Of a stretch of 6,331 bases of DNA, positions 1 to 6,256 are shown piece by piece; the stretch's first letter is position 1; the number at the start of each line of letters is the position of its first letter. The notes below the pieces were generated by a model that did not search any database, was not told the DNA's origin, and saw only the letters and a program-made list of their open reading frames with translations. The stretch is from Polaromonas sp. UBA5171 (GTDB taxonomy: Bacteria; Pseudomonadota; Gammaproteobacteria; Burkholderiales; Burkholderiaceae_C). Both the position numbers and the translations under genes were made by a program. The stretch spans positions 1 through 6,331 of the forward strand of contig DHWX01000030.1 of NCBI GenBank assembly GCA_002413395.1. Direction: 5' to 3'.

Positions 1-50
1 TAGCCGTCGTCCGAGAAGCGCCTATTCCACATTTCTGCGGCACTTTGCAT
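1..50 (-). CDS. 5' end of a divergent gene, possibly a class I SAM-dependent methyltransferase (partial)
   Basis: The minus strand is open from a stop near 149 to the window edge. From ATG at 50-48 it reads MQSAAEMWNRRFSDDG, followed by a codon beginning TA that is cut by the edge. A second in-frame ATG lies at 32-30 (MWNRRFSDDG). From memory, a start of the type MWNxRFSxxGYxYG is typical of small TehB/thiopurine-methyltransferase-like class I methyltransferases, in which it precedes the SAM-binding glycine loop. That loop is outside the window, so the family call is inference from about 16 residues. No good Shine-Dalgarno sequence is visible before either ATG. The gene would be transcribed away from the three-gene unit at 167-2397 and share its upstream region. 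It could also be a chance open frame. Confidence 0.4.
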   Translation of the reverse strand, partial: MQSAAEMWNRRFSDDG

Positions 51-84
51 AAGAACCGTCGGATGTAGATGTGAACAAAACCGC

Positions 85-137
85 ATTAAAATGTCAATAC
101 AAAAAGCGTTGCAAACGTCATCATAAAGCGCTACATT
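85..137. promoter_or_regulatory. Candidate divergent promoter region
   Basis: On the plus strand TTGCAA (109-114) and TACATT (132-137) are 17 bp apart, each matching 4 of 6 consensus sigma-70 bases; they would drive the gene at 167. TTGCAA is its own reverse complement. Read on the minus strand it lies 18 bp from TTTAAT (90-85), which matches 5 of 6 bases of a -10 box and would drive leftward transcription. A perfect TTGACA also lies on the minus strand at 97-92 but has only a poor -10 (TCACAT, 74-69). These are consensus matches by eye only. Confidence 0.35.
107..117. promoter_or_regulatory. Candidate operator palindrome CGTT-GCA-AACG
   Basis: An 11-bp inverted repeat with 4-bp arms CGTT/AACG around GCA overlaps the proposed -35 hexamer. 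Xre-type antitoxins commonly repress their own operons by binding palindromes over the promoter, so this is a natural place for the antitoxin encoded at 1494-1835 to act. The arms are short and only one copy was found, so chance is a real alternative. Confidence 0.25.
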
Positions 138-166
138 AGTAACAACTCAAAAAAGAGAGGTTTTTC

Positions 167-1450
167 ATGTCCTCACCTCGCCTCAGATTAGTTCGATTGG
201 CTCCAGACCCACTCGGCCTTTACATTCGCGCTGGCCGAATCGATCAAAAAGATATCCAGACCTTTATCAGTTCAGGAGCGGCTTCGTTTACCGGAGTGGT
301 CTTCGAGGCTAAACGGGTTGCACACCAAAAGGAGCTTTTATCGCTCGTACTTGAGCGCGGACTAGACGCGATTCTTGACCCGCAAACCCAAGCCATGGCA
401 ACCATTGGCGGCTATGCAAAGACGATGGACGACCTGCCATGGTCAGAAAAGCGTCCTCACACTTGCGTGGACTTCGCAACCGCATTTAAACAGCGACAGA
501 TTGTCGACAAAATCTCCCAGTTCGCAATCAAGCATGGGTTCACACAGGTCCTTGCGCCAACCCATTTGATCGCAGACCCCAATGATCCGTGGTTGGCTAT
601 CGACATTGAGCTGACCAACGCCTTGCGCACCGCTCTTGAAAGAAATGGTGGTGCTCATATTCAGGTGAACTATTCCCTTGCACTCGCGTATGAGTCGTTC
701 CGGACAGGTCCCAAAAGGGAAGCAGTTTTGGACAAGATTCGCCATGCAAACGTAGACGCTATTTGGCTCAATATCGCTGGGTGTGGCTCAGATAGCTCTC
801 CAACTGCCATTACCCGCTACGGTGATGCTGCTGTCGATTTTCATGACCTTGGCGTGCCAATTATTGCGGATCATGCTGGCGGACTCATGGGCTTGTCCTT
901 ACTAGCTTTTGGTGCCGTGGGTGGCCTTTGCCATGGAGTGACGCTGGGCGAGCGATTTAATACCAGTGGATGGCGCAAAAAACCAGAGGGCAGGGCGTTC
1001 AGTGCAAAAACACGCGTCTACATCCCTCAAATTGACCTGATGCTTGCCCGCGATGATGCTGAGAAATTCTTTGAAGTCGGTGGGGGAAGAGCGCGTTCGG
1101 CATTTGGTTGTCGCGATACAAACTGTTGCCATCGTGGAATTGAGGACATGCTACAGGCACCGGCACGCCATTTCCTGTATCAACGCACACAGCAGGTGGC
1201 TGGACTCGGTCAAATTCCGGAATCCTTGCGTCCATCGCAATTTTTGGAGGAACACCTGCGACCGGCCAGTGATGCTGCACTGGTGGCCACAAAACTCGCT
1301 TTACCGGAGGAACTCCAACAAAAAGCAACAAACCAGGCCAAACGTCTAAACGACATGCGCACCACACTTGGGCCGTATGCCAAGAAACGGCGTGACGTCT
1401 CGTTTGCCCGTCATCCCATGACGCGCGTTTCGAGAGCAGGAAGCCGGTGA
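167..1450 (+). CDS. Uncharacterised 427-aa protein, possible TIM-barrel enzyme, first gene of a RES toxin-antitoxin unit
   Basis: The ATG at 167 follows a good ribosome binding site, GAGAGG at 155-160, six bases upstream. I do not recognise a named family. There is no signal peptide or clear membrane segment, so the protein is probably cytosolic. Residues 1-265 alternate hydrophobic strands and helices in a barrel-like rhythm. Notable stretches are LDPQTQ and IGGY (70-83), LPWSEKRPHT (90-99), WLNIAGCGS (200-208) and IIADHAGGLMG (232-242), the last with a glycine pair as in barrel phosphate-binding loops. A Cys/His cluster follows, GCRDTNCCHRG (314-324: C315, C320, C321, H322), with H335 downstream, and could bind a metal. 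The arrangement loosely recalls the zinc site near the C-terminus of tRNA-guanine transglycosylase-like barrels, but the spacing differs and I do not claim membership. The tail (about 340-427) looks helical and basic. The gene ends 43 bp before the antitoxin gene on the same strand, which suggests one operon. Confidence 0.85.
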   Translation: MSSPRLRLVRLAPDPLGLYIRAGRIDQKDIQTFISSGAASFTGVVFEAKRVAHQKELLSLVLERGLDAILDPQTQAMATIGGYAKTMDDLPWSEKRPHTCVDFATAFKQRQIVDKISQFAIKHGFTQVLAPTHLIADPNDPWLAIDIELTNALRTALERNGGAHIQVNYSLALAYESFRTGPKREAVLDKIRHANVDAIWLNIAGCGSDSSPTAITRYGDAAVDFHDLGVPIIADHAGGLMGLSLLAFGAVGGLCHGVTLGERFNTSGWRKKPEGRAFSAKTRVYIPQIDLMLARDDAEKFFEVGGGRARSAFGCRDTNCCHRGIEDMLQAPARHFLYQRTQQVAGLGQIPESLRPSQFLEEHLRPASDAALVATKLALPEELQQKATNQAKRLNDMRTTLGPYAKKRRDVSFARHPMTRVSRAGSR

Positions 1451-1493
1451 CGAGTTTCAAAATGTTTTCAACACTTACCCACGAAGGCCTGTC

Positions 1494-1835
1494 ATGAGCA
1501 TCAATGCGATTGCGCGCCGCCTAGACGCTATCCAAACCAAAGGCGCGATGCGCTCTGCCGACGTGGCCAACGTCCTGAGTGTTCGCCCGGAAACTGTTTC
1601 TAGATGGAACAAGGGGAAGGCGCTCCCCCACGCCAGCACCGAAAAGCAACTTCTCGAACTGGAATTCGTTATCGATAAGTTGGCAGATATTTATGAACCG
1701 CACGATGCTCGTTTGTGGCTGTTTTCTCGGCAACGTCTGCTAGCAGATCAAGTGCCAGCCGAGCTTATTCAACAGGGTCGCGTTGATGAAGTACTGAGCA
1801 CTGTCAATCAACTGCTGGATGGTGTTCATTTGTGA
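1494..1835 (+). CDS. Xre/MbcA/ParS-type antitoxin of a RES toxin-antitoxin pair
   Basis: A 113-aa cytosolic protein. Residues about 20-44 form a helix-turn-helix (RSADVANVLSVRPETVSRWN), the DNA-binding half. Residues about 60-110 match the toxin-binding domain of the MbcA/ParS/Xre antitoxin family (formerly DUF2384), seen in ARLWLFSRQRLLADQVPAEL followed by a short helix ending in LSTVNQLLDG. In this family the C-terminal domain occludes the active site of the RES toxin, and the helix-turn-helix autoregulates the operon. The ATG at 1494 has GAAGG at 1483-1487, six bases upstream. The stop lies 16 bp before the toxin gene. The order antitoxin then toxin on the same strand is the usual arrangement and supports the call. 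Confidence 0.92.
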   Translation: MSINAIARRLDAIQTKGAMRSADVANVLSVRPETVSRWNKGKALPHASTEKQLLELEFVIDKLADIYEPHDARLWLFSRQRLLADQVPAELIQQGRVDEVLSTVNQLLDGVHL

Positions 1836-1851
1836 GGATTGATTTCGGAGA

Positions 1852-2397
1852 ATGATTCACGATCCTGACCTTCTAGACCGGCTTGACGCCCTTGAAAAAG
1901 CCGCTTTCGATGGGGAGGTTTTCAGGGCAACAAGACAGAATCTCGACCCATTGGCAAGTTCATACAGTGATGGGCGATGGATGCAACGAGACGGCTCGGC
2001 TGTGCTCTACACTAGCCTTGCGCGAGAAGGTTCACTGGCAGAAATTTCCTTTCACTGGGGACAACTCACCCCTCGACCGACAAAGCCGATAGTCCTGCAT
2101 ACATTACGCGTGATCGCCCATCGCACACTCAAGCTTGTTCGGGTTGATCTTATTGCGCTCGGAGTGCCAGAAAGCAGCTATAGCGGTATCAACATTCCTC
2201 GAACACAAGAAATCGGCGCTGCCGTGGAATTCCTCGGTTGTGATGGTTTAATTGCACCATGTGCCCGATGGGCTTGTGACAACCTTATCCTGTTTCGGGA
2301 CAGGTTGGGCGTTGACGCAAAACTCGAAGTTGTGACCAGCGAAAACGTCAATTGGATTGAATGGGCGGGTACACACCGACTCGGCGTTGTCGAATAA
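1852..2397 (+). CDS. RES-domain toxin (NAD+-degrading family)
   Basis: A 181-aa protein spanning a full RES domain. Characterised members (MbcT of Mycobacterium tuberculosis, Pseudomonas RES toxins) deplete NAD+ by phosphorolysis or hydrolysis in the cytoplasm and stop growth unless held by the cognate antitoxin. The family core is visible: the conserved Arg in FRAT (R25), the GRW loop (41-43), Tyr in VLYTS (Y53) and Glu in LAE (E64). The last block is GLIAPCARWACDNLILF (132-148). The family usually has Ser in PSAR here; this protein has Cys (C137), so one of the three residues behind the name R-E-S differs. The ATG at 1852 is the only good start. GGAG at 1847-1850 is too close for an ideal ribosome site and GAGGA at 1834-1838 is rather far, so translation may depend on coupling to the antitoxin gene 16 bp upstream. 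Confidence 0.92.
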   Translation: MIHDPDLLDRLDALEKAAFDGEVFRATRQNLDPLASSYSDGRWMQRDGSAVLYTSLAREGSLAEISFHWGQLTPRPTKPIVLHTLRVIAHRTLKLVRVDLIALGVPESSYSGINIPRTQEIGAAVEFLGCDGLIAPCARWACDNLILFRDRLGVDAKLEVVTSENVNWIEWAGTHRLGVVE

Positions 2398-2402
2398 GCC
2401 AA

Positions 2403-2418
2403 AAGGGTCAGGCCCCTT
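2403..2418 (+). terminator. Weak hairpin after the toxin gene
   Basis: AAGGG (2403-2407) and CCCTT (2414-2418) can pair around a six-base loop just after the RES stop codon. There is no T tract, so this is at best a poor intrinsic terminator. It could equally be a palindromic remnant. Confidence 0.2.
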
Positions 2419-2475
2419 ACGCTGAGATCTATGCGGCCACAGGCACACGTCCAGCGGCCGCCGGCGGCGACACTA

Positions 2476-2487
2476 GTAGACAGTCAA
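2476..2487. repeat. IS630-like left inverted repeat
   Basis: GTAGACAGTCAA, the exact reverse complement of 6245-6256. The transposase stop codon (2484-2486, minus strand) lies within it. Confidence 0.88.
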
Positions 2488-2824
2488 CTTGATTTATTGA
2501 CTACATCGGGATAGACCCAAGCCATTTTTGAGCGGGCCTTATTCAAGTTGAATTGCCACCGCACTGGTTTAGCCTGGGCATTCCTGTGCGCACAGATCGC
2601 ATCAAGTTCGCGTTGCAGTTGCTCTTTATCGGCGATCCTCTTTTTAAAGACCGTACGACCCAAGACGGCGAACTCCAGTTCAGCAATGTTGAGCCATGAT
2701 CCATGCTTGGGTGTGTGCCTGATCTCGATTTTCTTGGCCAGTCGGCGTGCCTCTTCCGGTGGAAATGCGGTGTAGAGCGCACCCTTTGTGTGGGTGTTCA
2801 AGTTATCGCAGACCAGCGTGATCT
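2484..2824 (-). pseudogene. IS630 transposase, C-terminal third (interrupted by IS66)
   Basis: Read leftward from the IS66 edge, this piece encodes about 112 residues beginning TLVCDNLNTHTKG, which contains the second catalytic Asp of the DDE domain. KHGSWLNIAELEF follows, with the third acidic residue, and the protein ends YPDVVNKSS at a TGA inside the left inverted repeat. The open frame continues rightward into IS66 DNA up to about 3095, but that part is antisense to IS66 tnpA and is not transposase. It joins in frame to the piece ending at 5359: across the deleted IS66 the protein reads KAKKI-TLVCDN. As it stands the fragment has no start of its own and is not functional. Confidence 0.9.
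2817..2824. repeat. 8-bp target site duplication of IS66, left copy
   Basis: CGTGATCT, identical to 5359-5366. Eight-base duplications are characteristic of IS66-family insertion. Confidence 0.95.
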
Positions 2825-2850
2825 GTAAGCGTCCGGCCAAGTCATCTTGA
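2825..2850. repeat. IS66 left inverted repeat
   Basis: Starts GTAAGCG and ends CTTGA. It matches the reverse complement of the right end at 18 of 26 positions, including the outer 7 and the inner TTGA. Confidence 0.92.
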
Positions 2851-2882
2851 GTAGAGGCTGATTTCCGGAGACAGTGTGCACG

Positions 2883-3263
2883 ATGAAGATCATGCACACC
2901 ATGGCGAGCGAAGCTCGCACCAAAGTCCCCAAGCGGCGGTTTTACAGTCCCGAGTTCAAACTCCAAGTTGTTGGGCAATGCGCTGAACCTGGCGCATCCA
3001 TTGCCGCCGTCGCACTCAAACATGCCATCAACGCCAACATCGTTCACCGGTGGTTGCGCGAACACAGCCAAGGCGCACTCGTCATTCAGGCACATGCATT
3101 CGTGCCCGTCACCTTGAGCGCGGATCCAGATCCATCATCTCCATCGGCGGCGCCGCCTGACATCCGCATCGAAGTCCACCGGGCAAACACCACCATCGTC
3201 GTCAACTGGCCCTTGCAGGGTGGCGCCTCATGCGCACAGTGGTTGCGTGAGTGGTTGCAATGA
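2883..3263 (+). CDS. tnpA: IS66 accessory protein TnpA
   Basis: A small basic protein of the IS66 OrfA/TnpA family, about 126 aa from ATG 2883. KRRFYSPEFKLQVVGQC begins a helix-turn-helix unit that continues through GASIAAVALKHAINANIVHRWLRE, a typical IS66/IS3-like DNA-binding module. The C-terminal half has a Pro/Ser-rich linker, then a beta-rich segment (IRIEVHRANTTIVVNWP) and an ending QWLREWLQ, also usual for the family. The protein is required with TnpB and TnpC for transposition in characterised IS66 elements. The start is ambiguous: GTG 2874 is only three bases from GGAG (2867-2870), ATG 2883 is twelve away, and ATG 2892 and 2901 are also in frame. The stop overlaps the tnpB start as ATGA. 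Confidence 0.93.
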   Translation: MKIMHTMASEARTKVPKRRFYSPEFKLQVVGQCAEPGASIAAVALKHAINANIVHRWLREHSQGALVIQAHAFVPVTLSADPDPSSPSAAPPDIRIEVHRANTTIVVNWPLQGGASCAQWLREWLQ

Positions 3264-3595
3264 TTCGGGTTGATGCCGTGTGGCTCGCCACAGAACCCTT
3301 GGACATGCGCGCTGGCATTGACTCTGCCCTGGCACGCGTGGTCAAAGTCTTTGGCGCAGCCCATCCTCACACCGCTTACCTCTTTGCCAATCGTCGTGCC
3401 AACCGCATGAAAGTGCTGGTGCATGATGGCATCGGTTTCTGGTTGGCTGCCAGACGGCTGCATCTTGGCCACTTCGTCTGGCCAGCTCCAGATGCCAAAA
3501 CACAGGTCAATTTGAGTCGTCCACAACTTGACGCGCTGGTTCTTGGCCTACCCTGGAGCCGCATTGGCGAGGGCGGAATTATCACTGTCGTGTGA
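3260..3595 (+). CDS. tnpB: IS66 accessory protein TnpB
   Basis: A 111-aa IS66 Orf2/TnpB family protein. Family signatures are clear: PLDMRAG near the N-terminus, LFANRRANRMKVLVHDG in the middle, GFWLAARRLHLGHFVWP after it, and a short C-terminal segment ending GGIITVV. The length matches the usual 110-120 aa. The ATG at 3260 overlaps the tnpA stop as ATGA, the classic translational coupling of this family. A GTG three codons upstream (3251) is also in frame but less likely. The molecular role of TnpB is not well defined; it is needed alongside TnpC for transposition. The gene appears intact. This TnpB is unrelated to the RNA-guided nuclease of IS200/IS605 elements that shares its name. Confidence 0.95.
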   Translation: MIRVDAVWLATEPLDMRAGIDSALARVVKVFGAAHPHTAYLFANRRANRMKVLVHDGIGFWLAARRLHLGHFVWPAPDAKTQVNLSRPQLDALVLGLPWSRIGEGGIITVV

Positions 3596-3730
3596 CGGTT
3601 TGATTCAGGTGTAATCGAATATAAATCAGTCGCAAAAGACCACTGCGAAATGTTGAGGCGCTATCTTTTTTGAGTCAATTGGGGCAAGCGCCAATAGCAA
3701 AAAATACCTCTCGCGGGCACACTACTATGC

Positions 3731-5299
3731 ATGGTCGTAGCGCTTGAATCCCTCCCCAGTTTGAATGCAGAACAACTGCGCGAACTCATCCCAGAGTTGA
3801 TTGCAAAGATCGCCCAGCAAAGCCAGATGATTGCCGCCAAAGACAGCGACATCCTGTACCGCCAAGCCAAGATCGACAAACTCACACACGAGCTGGCTAC
3901 GCTCAAACGCTGGAAGTTCGGGCGCAGCAGCGAGCTACTCAATGCTGGCCAGGTCAGTCTGCTCGACGAAACGATTGACGCCGACATTGCTGCCATCGAA
4001 CAAGAACTGCAGAATCTGGCACCGGCTACGAAGACCGAAACCCAACCCCGCCAGCAACCCAAACGTGCCGCCCTGCCTGCAGGACTGCCCCGTGTCGACA
4101 TTCATCATGAACCCGACTCCACCACTTGCGGTTGTGGCTGCCAGTTAAAACGCATTGGCGAAGACGTTTCAGAGAAACTGGACTACACACCGGGCGTGTT
4201 CACGGTAGAGCAGCACATTCGTGGCAAGTGGACATGTGCCCAGTGCGAAACCCTTATCCAGGCACCGGTGCCGGCTCAAATCATTGACAAAGGCATCCCC
4301 ACTTCGGGGTTGCTGGCCCAGGTGCTGGTGGCCAAATACAGCGATCATTTGCCGCTGTACCGTCAGGAACGCATTTTTGGACGTGCTGGCGTGCCGGCGT
4401 GGCGCTGCCGCGCTCCACCCTGGCCCAATGGGTGGGCCATTTGTGGCGTGCAATTGCATCCGCTGGTCGATGCCCTCAAGGGCGAAGTTCTCAGCCACGT
4501 GGTCTTGCATGCCGATGAGACGCCGGTGGAGATGCTCAAACCCGGCAACAAAAAAACACACCGGGCGTACCTTTGGGCGTATGCGCCAGGAGCGTTTGAG
4601 GATTTGAAAGCTGTGGTCTACGATTTCTGCGAGTCCCGAGCGGGACAACACGCCAGAACCTTCCTGGGTACATGGAAAGGTAGTCTGGTTTGTGACGACT
4701 ACGCTGGTTACAAAGCGGGATTTGTCACTGGCATCACTGAGGCGGGATGCATGGCCCATTCGCGTCGCAAGTTCTTTGATCTGCATGTCAGCAGCAAGAG
4801 CCAGATTGCAGGGCAGGCGTGTGCGTACATCAGTCAACTCTATGACGTGGAGCGCGAGGTCAAGCATCTCAGCGCTGATGAGCGCCTGCAAATCCGTCAA
4901 GCCAGATCAAAACCGCTGGCTGATGCATTCAAAGAGTGGATGCTGCTGCAGCGCCAAAAAATTACAGACGGATCAGCCACTGCGAAGGCACTTGATTACA
5001 GTCTCAAGCGCTGGGGTGCGCTCACGCAGTTTCTGGATGACGGGCAATTACCAATCGATAACAACTGGATCGAGAACCAGATTCGACCGATTGCAATCGG
5101 TCGCAACAACTGGTTGTTCGCCGGCTCCCTGCGGGCGGGGCAGCGTGCGGCTGCGGTGATGAGCTTGATTCAGAGTGCCAAGCTCAACGGGCATGATCCG
5201 TATGCCTATCTGAAGGATGTGCTGGCTCGCCTGCCTACGCAAAAGAACAGCCAGATCGAAGAATTGTTGCCGCATCGCTGGCAGCCGACAAAACCTTAA
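3731..5299 (+). CDS. tnpC: IS66 transposase TnpC (DDE), with internal compensated frameshift
   Basis: A 522-aa protein of normal IS66 transposase length. In order it has an N-terminal leucine-rich coiled coil (about 10-65), the RWKFGRSSE motif (60-68), and a zinc-binding segment with CGCGC (133-137) and CAQC (169-172). A DDE domain follows, with D262 in HADETP, D322/D323 in CDDYAGYK and E448 in NNWIENQIRP; the C-terminus includes GRNNWLFAGS. All catalytic residues are present. Residues about 222-236 read PAWRCRAPPWPNGWA, whereas the neighbouring frame over the same bases encodes VALPRSTLAQWVG, the segment expected in this family. An 8-bp near-duplication (GGCGTG at 4388 and 4396) shifts the frame, and one extra C at 4437-4438 restores it. 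Activity is therefore doubtful. The ATG at 3731 has no clear ribosome site. Confidence 0.93.
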   Translation: MVVALESLPSLNAEQLRELIPELIAKIAQQSQMIAAKDSDILYRQAKIDKLTHELATLKRWKFGRSSELLNAGQVSLLDETIDADIAAIEQELQNLAPATKTETQPRQQPKRAALPAGLPRVDIHHEPDSTTCGCGCQLKRIGEDVSEKLDYTPGVFTVEQHIRGKWTCAQCETLIQAPVPAQIIDKGIPTSGLLAQVLVAKYSDHLPLYRQERIFGRAGVPAWRCRAPPWPNGWAICGVQLHPLVDALKGEVLSHVVLHADETPVEMLKPGNKKTHRAYLWAYAPGAFEDLKAVVYDFCESRAGQHARTFLGTWKGSLVCDDYAGYKAGFVTGITEAGCMAHSRRKFFDLHVSSKSQIAGQACAYISQLYDVEREVKHLSADERLQIRQARSKPLADAFKEWMLLQRQKITDGSATAKALDYSLKRWGALTQFLDDGQLPIDNNWIENQIRPIAIGRNNWLFAGSLRAGQRAAAVMSLIQSAKLNGHDPYAYLKDVLARLPTQKNSQIEELLPHRWQPTKP

Positions 5300-5332
5300 C
5301 GGCGACTTCGTGCCATCAAGGCTCCAGCCCCA

Positions 5333-5358
5333 TCAATGTGTGTTGCCCACCCGCTTAC
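5333..5358. repeat. IS66 right inverted repeat
   Basis: Ends CGCTTAC at 5352-5358. It matches the left end at 18 of 26 positions, and the adjacent 8-bp duplication fixes the boundary. Confidence 0.92.
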
Positions 5359-5366
5359 CGTGATCT
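5359..5366. repeat. 8-bp target site duplication of IS66, right copy
   Basis: CGTGATCT, identical to 2817-2824. Confidence 0.95.
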
Positions 5367-6154
5367 TCTTGGCTTTGGGGAACATTCTGTCAAGCTCCTT
5401 ACACACGGCTGCAAAATCTGCTTTTTTGCGATGCGCCATCACGAGGCATTTGCGCAGGCCAGCCGCTGGCTGGCAGATCATCATCACCTCTGCCACGCCA
5501 CAGCGCTCGTATTCACAATCCTCACGTCGGGGGCGCCCTGGTGCCCCTGGCATCGGTTCGCGCACTTCCCGCAGTAGCTGAAATGGGCTTTCATCGAAAC
5601 ACACCACCGGATTGCTCTCGTTGAGCGGACGTCCATAAATCTCTATGACATCCTCCATGCAGGCGACGAACTCTTCATCGACTTTTGCGATGCACCATTC
5701 CTGCTTTTGCCACGGCTTGAGTTCGCTTTTTTAAAAGCTGGCGCACGCCTTCATGGCTGTATGACTGGGCAAAGCCGAGTTCCACGATTTTCGAGCCCAG
5801 CAACCGCAAGGTCCAGTGATCGTGTCCGTCTGGGGCTGTGGAGCAGGCGATCGCCGTGATCATCGCTGCTTGCTTGGCGTCAAGCTTGGGTTTGGAGCCC
5901 GGGCGGGGCAGTTCGCCTAATGCGGCCTCCACGCCTCCCTCGGCAAAACGCCTTCGGGTTTTCAACACGGTGGGCAGTGTGACATCCAAGGCCAGGCAGA
6001 TGTGTTGATTGGAGTGACCCTTGACGAGCTTGGTCAAAATCCGGGCGCGGGTGATCACGCGAGCGCTGTTGGCGCCTTTATGGATGAGGGCAAAGAGGTG
6101 CTCTTGCTCGTCATCGCTGAGCTCAACTCTGTTGGGTGATGTGATTTGAGGCAA
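5359..6154 (-). pseudogene. IS630 transposase, N-terminal two-thirds (frameshifted, interrupted by IS66)
   Basis: Two minus-strand reading frames make one IS630 transposase. The right part encodes NRVELSDDEQEHL, a helix-turn-helix (SNQHICLALDVTLPTVLKTRRRF) and SYSHEGVRQLLKK. The frame then slips at a run of six A (minus strand; 5727-5732 as T on the plus strand) and the first frame ends at 5675. With five A the protein would continue LKSELKPWQKQEW into the second frame, CMEDVIEIYGRPLNE and VVCFDESPFQ (first catalytic Asp), ending KAKKI at the IS66 edge. The start is uncertain: the longest frame begins at a GTG outside the element (6265), while TTG 6154 preceded by GGA gives a total near 375 aa, close to family length. 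The two breaks make the gene non-functional unless recoding occurs. Confidence 0.88.
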
Positions 6155-6244
6155 AGCAGTTTCCAAATGGTTTTGGAGACTATCGCGCAAAAAAATGACA
6201 AAAGTAACTCTGCTGAATATTTTAATGGCGCTAAACGAATTAGA

Positions 6245-6256
6245 TTGACTGTCTAC
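6245..6256. repeat. IS630-like right inverted repeat
   Basis: TTGACTGTCTAC, the exact complement of 2476-2487, followed by the TA duplication at 6257-6258. Confidence 0.88.

Larger units (their letters stand above)
2825..5358 (+). mobile_element. IS66-family insertion sequence, complete
   Basis: A 2534-bp element bounded by GTAAGCG and its complement CGCTTAC, the hallmark ends of IS66. It is flanked by a perfect 8-bp duplication and carries the three family genes tnpA, tnpB and tnpC in order on the plus strand. It lies opposite in orientation to the host IS630 transposase gene. The perfect duplication argues for direct transposition here, without later rearrangement. Indels inside tnpC (4388-4438) make its present activity uncertain. 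A 132-bp non-coding gap (3596-3730) separates tnpB from tnpC; I see only a short imperfect hairpin at 3679-3694 there. Confidence 0.96.

Noticed and set aside
999..1460. 153-aa minus-strand frame opposite the first gene
   Set aside because: It has no recognisable domain and low-quality composition. It fully overlaps a plus-strand gene with a good ribosome site and operon context.
2472..2477. ACTAGT as part of a 16-bp IS630 inverted repeat
   Set aside because: The TA within CTAG is better explained as the duplicated target. The match outside it is three bases and can be chance.
2825..3095. Minus-strand open frame continuing the IS630 C-terminal piece into IS66
   Set aside because: It is antisense to IS66 tnpA and lies beyond the exact IS66 boundary and target duplication. 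The continuity is accidental and does not indicate a hybrid gene.
3596..3730. Possible small gene or RNA in the tnpB-tnpC gap
   Set aside because: Only a seven-codon frame (MLRRYLF) and a weak hairpin at 3679-3694 are present, with no ribosome site and no strong structure.
4221..4607. 128-aa plus-strand frame inside tnpC
   Set aside because: Its sequence is an out-of-frame reading of the transposase. The expected ALPRSTLAQWVG segment is in neither this frame nor the main one but in the third.
4169..4900. 243-aa minus-strand frame within tnpC
   Set aside because: It is antisense to a clear DDE transposase domain; a shadow of GC-biased codon use.
5300..5358. Extension of the IS630 middle piece leftward past 5359
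   Set aside because: These codons lie in the IS66 right end; the transposase similarity stops at KAKKI.
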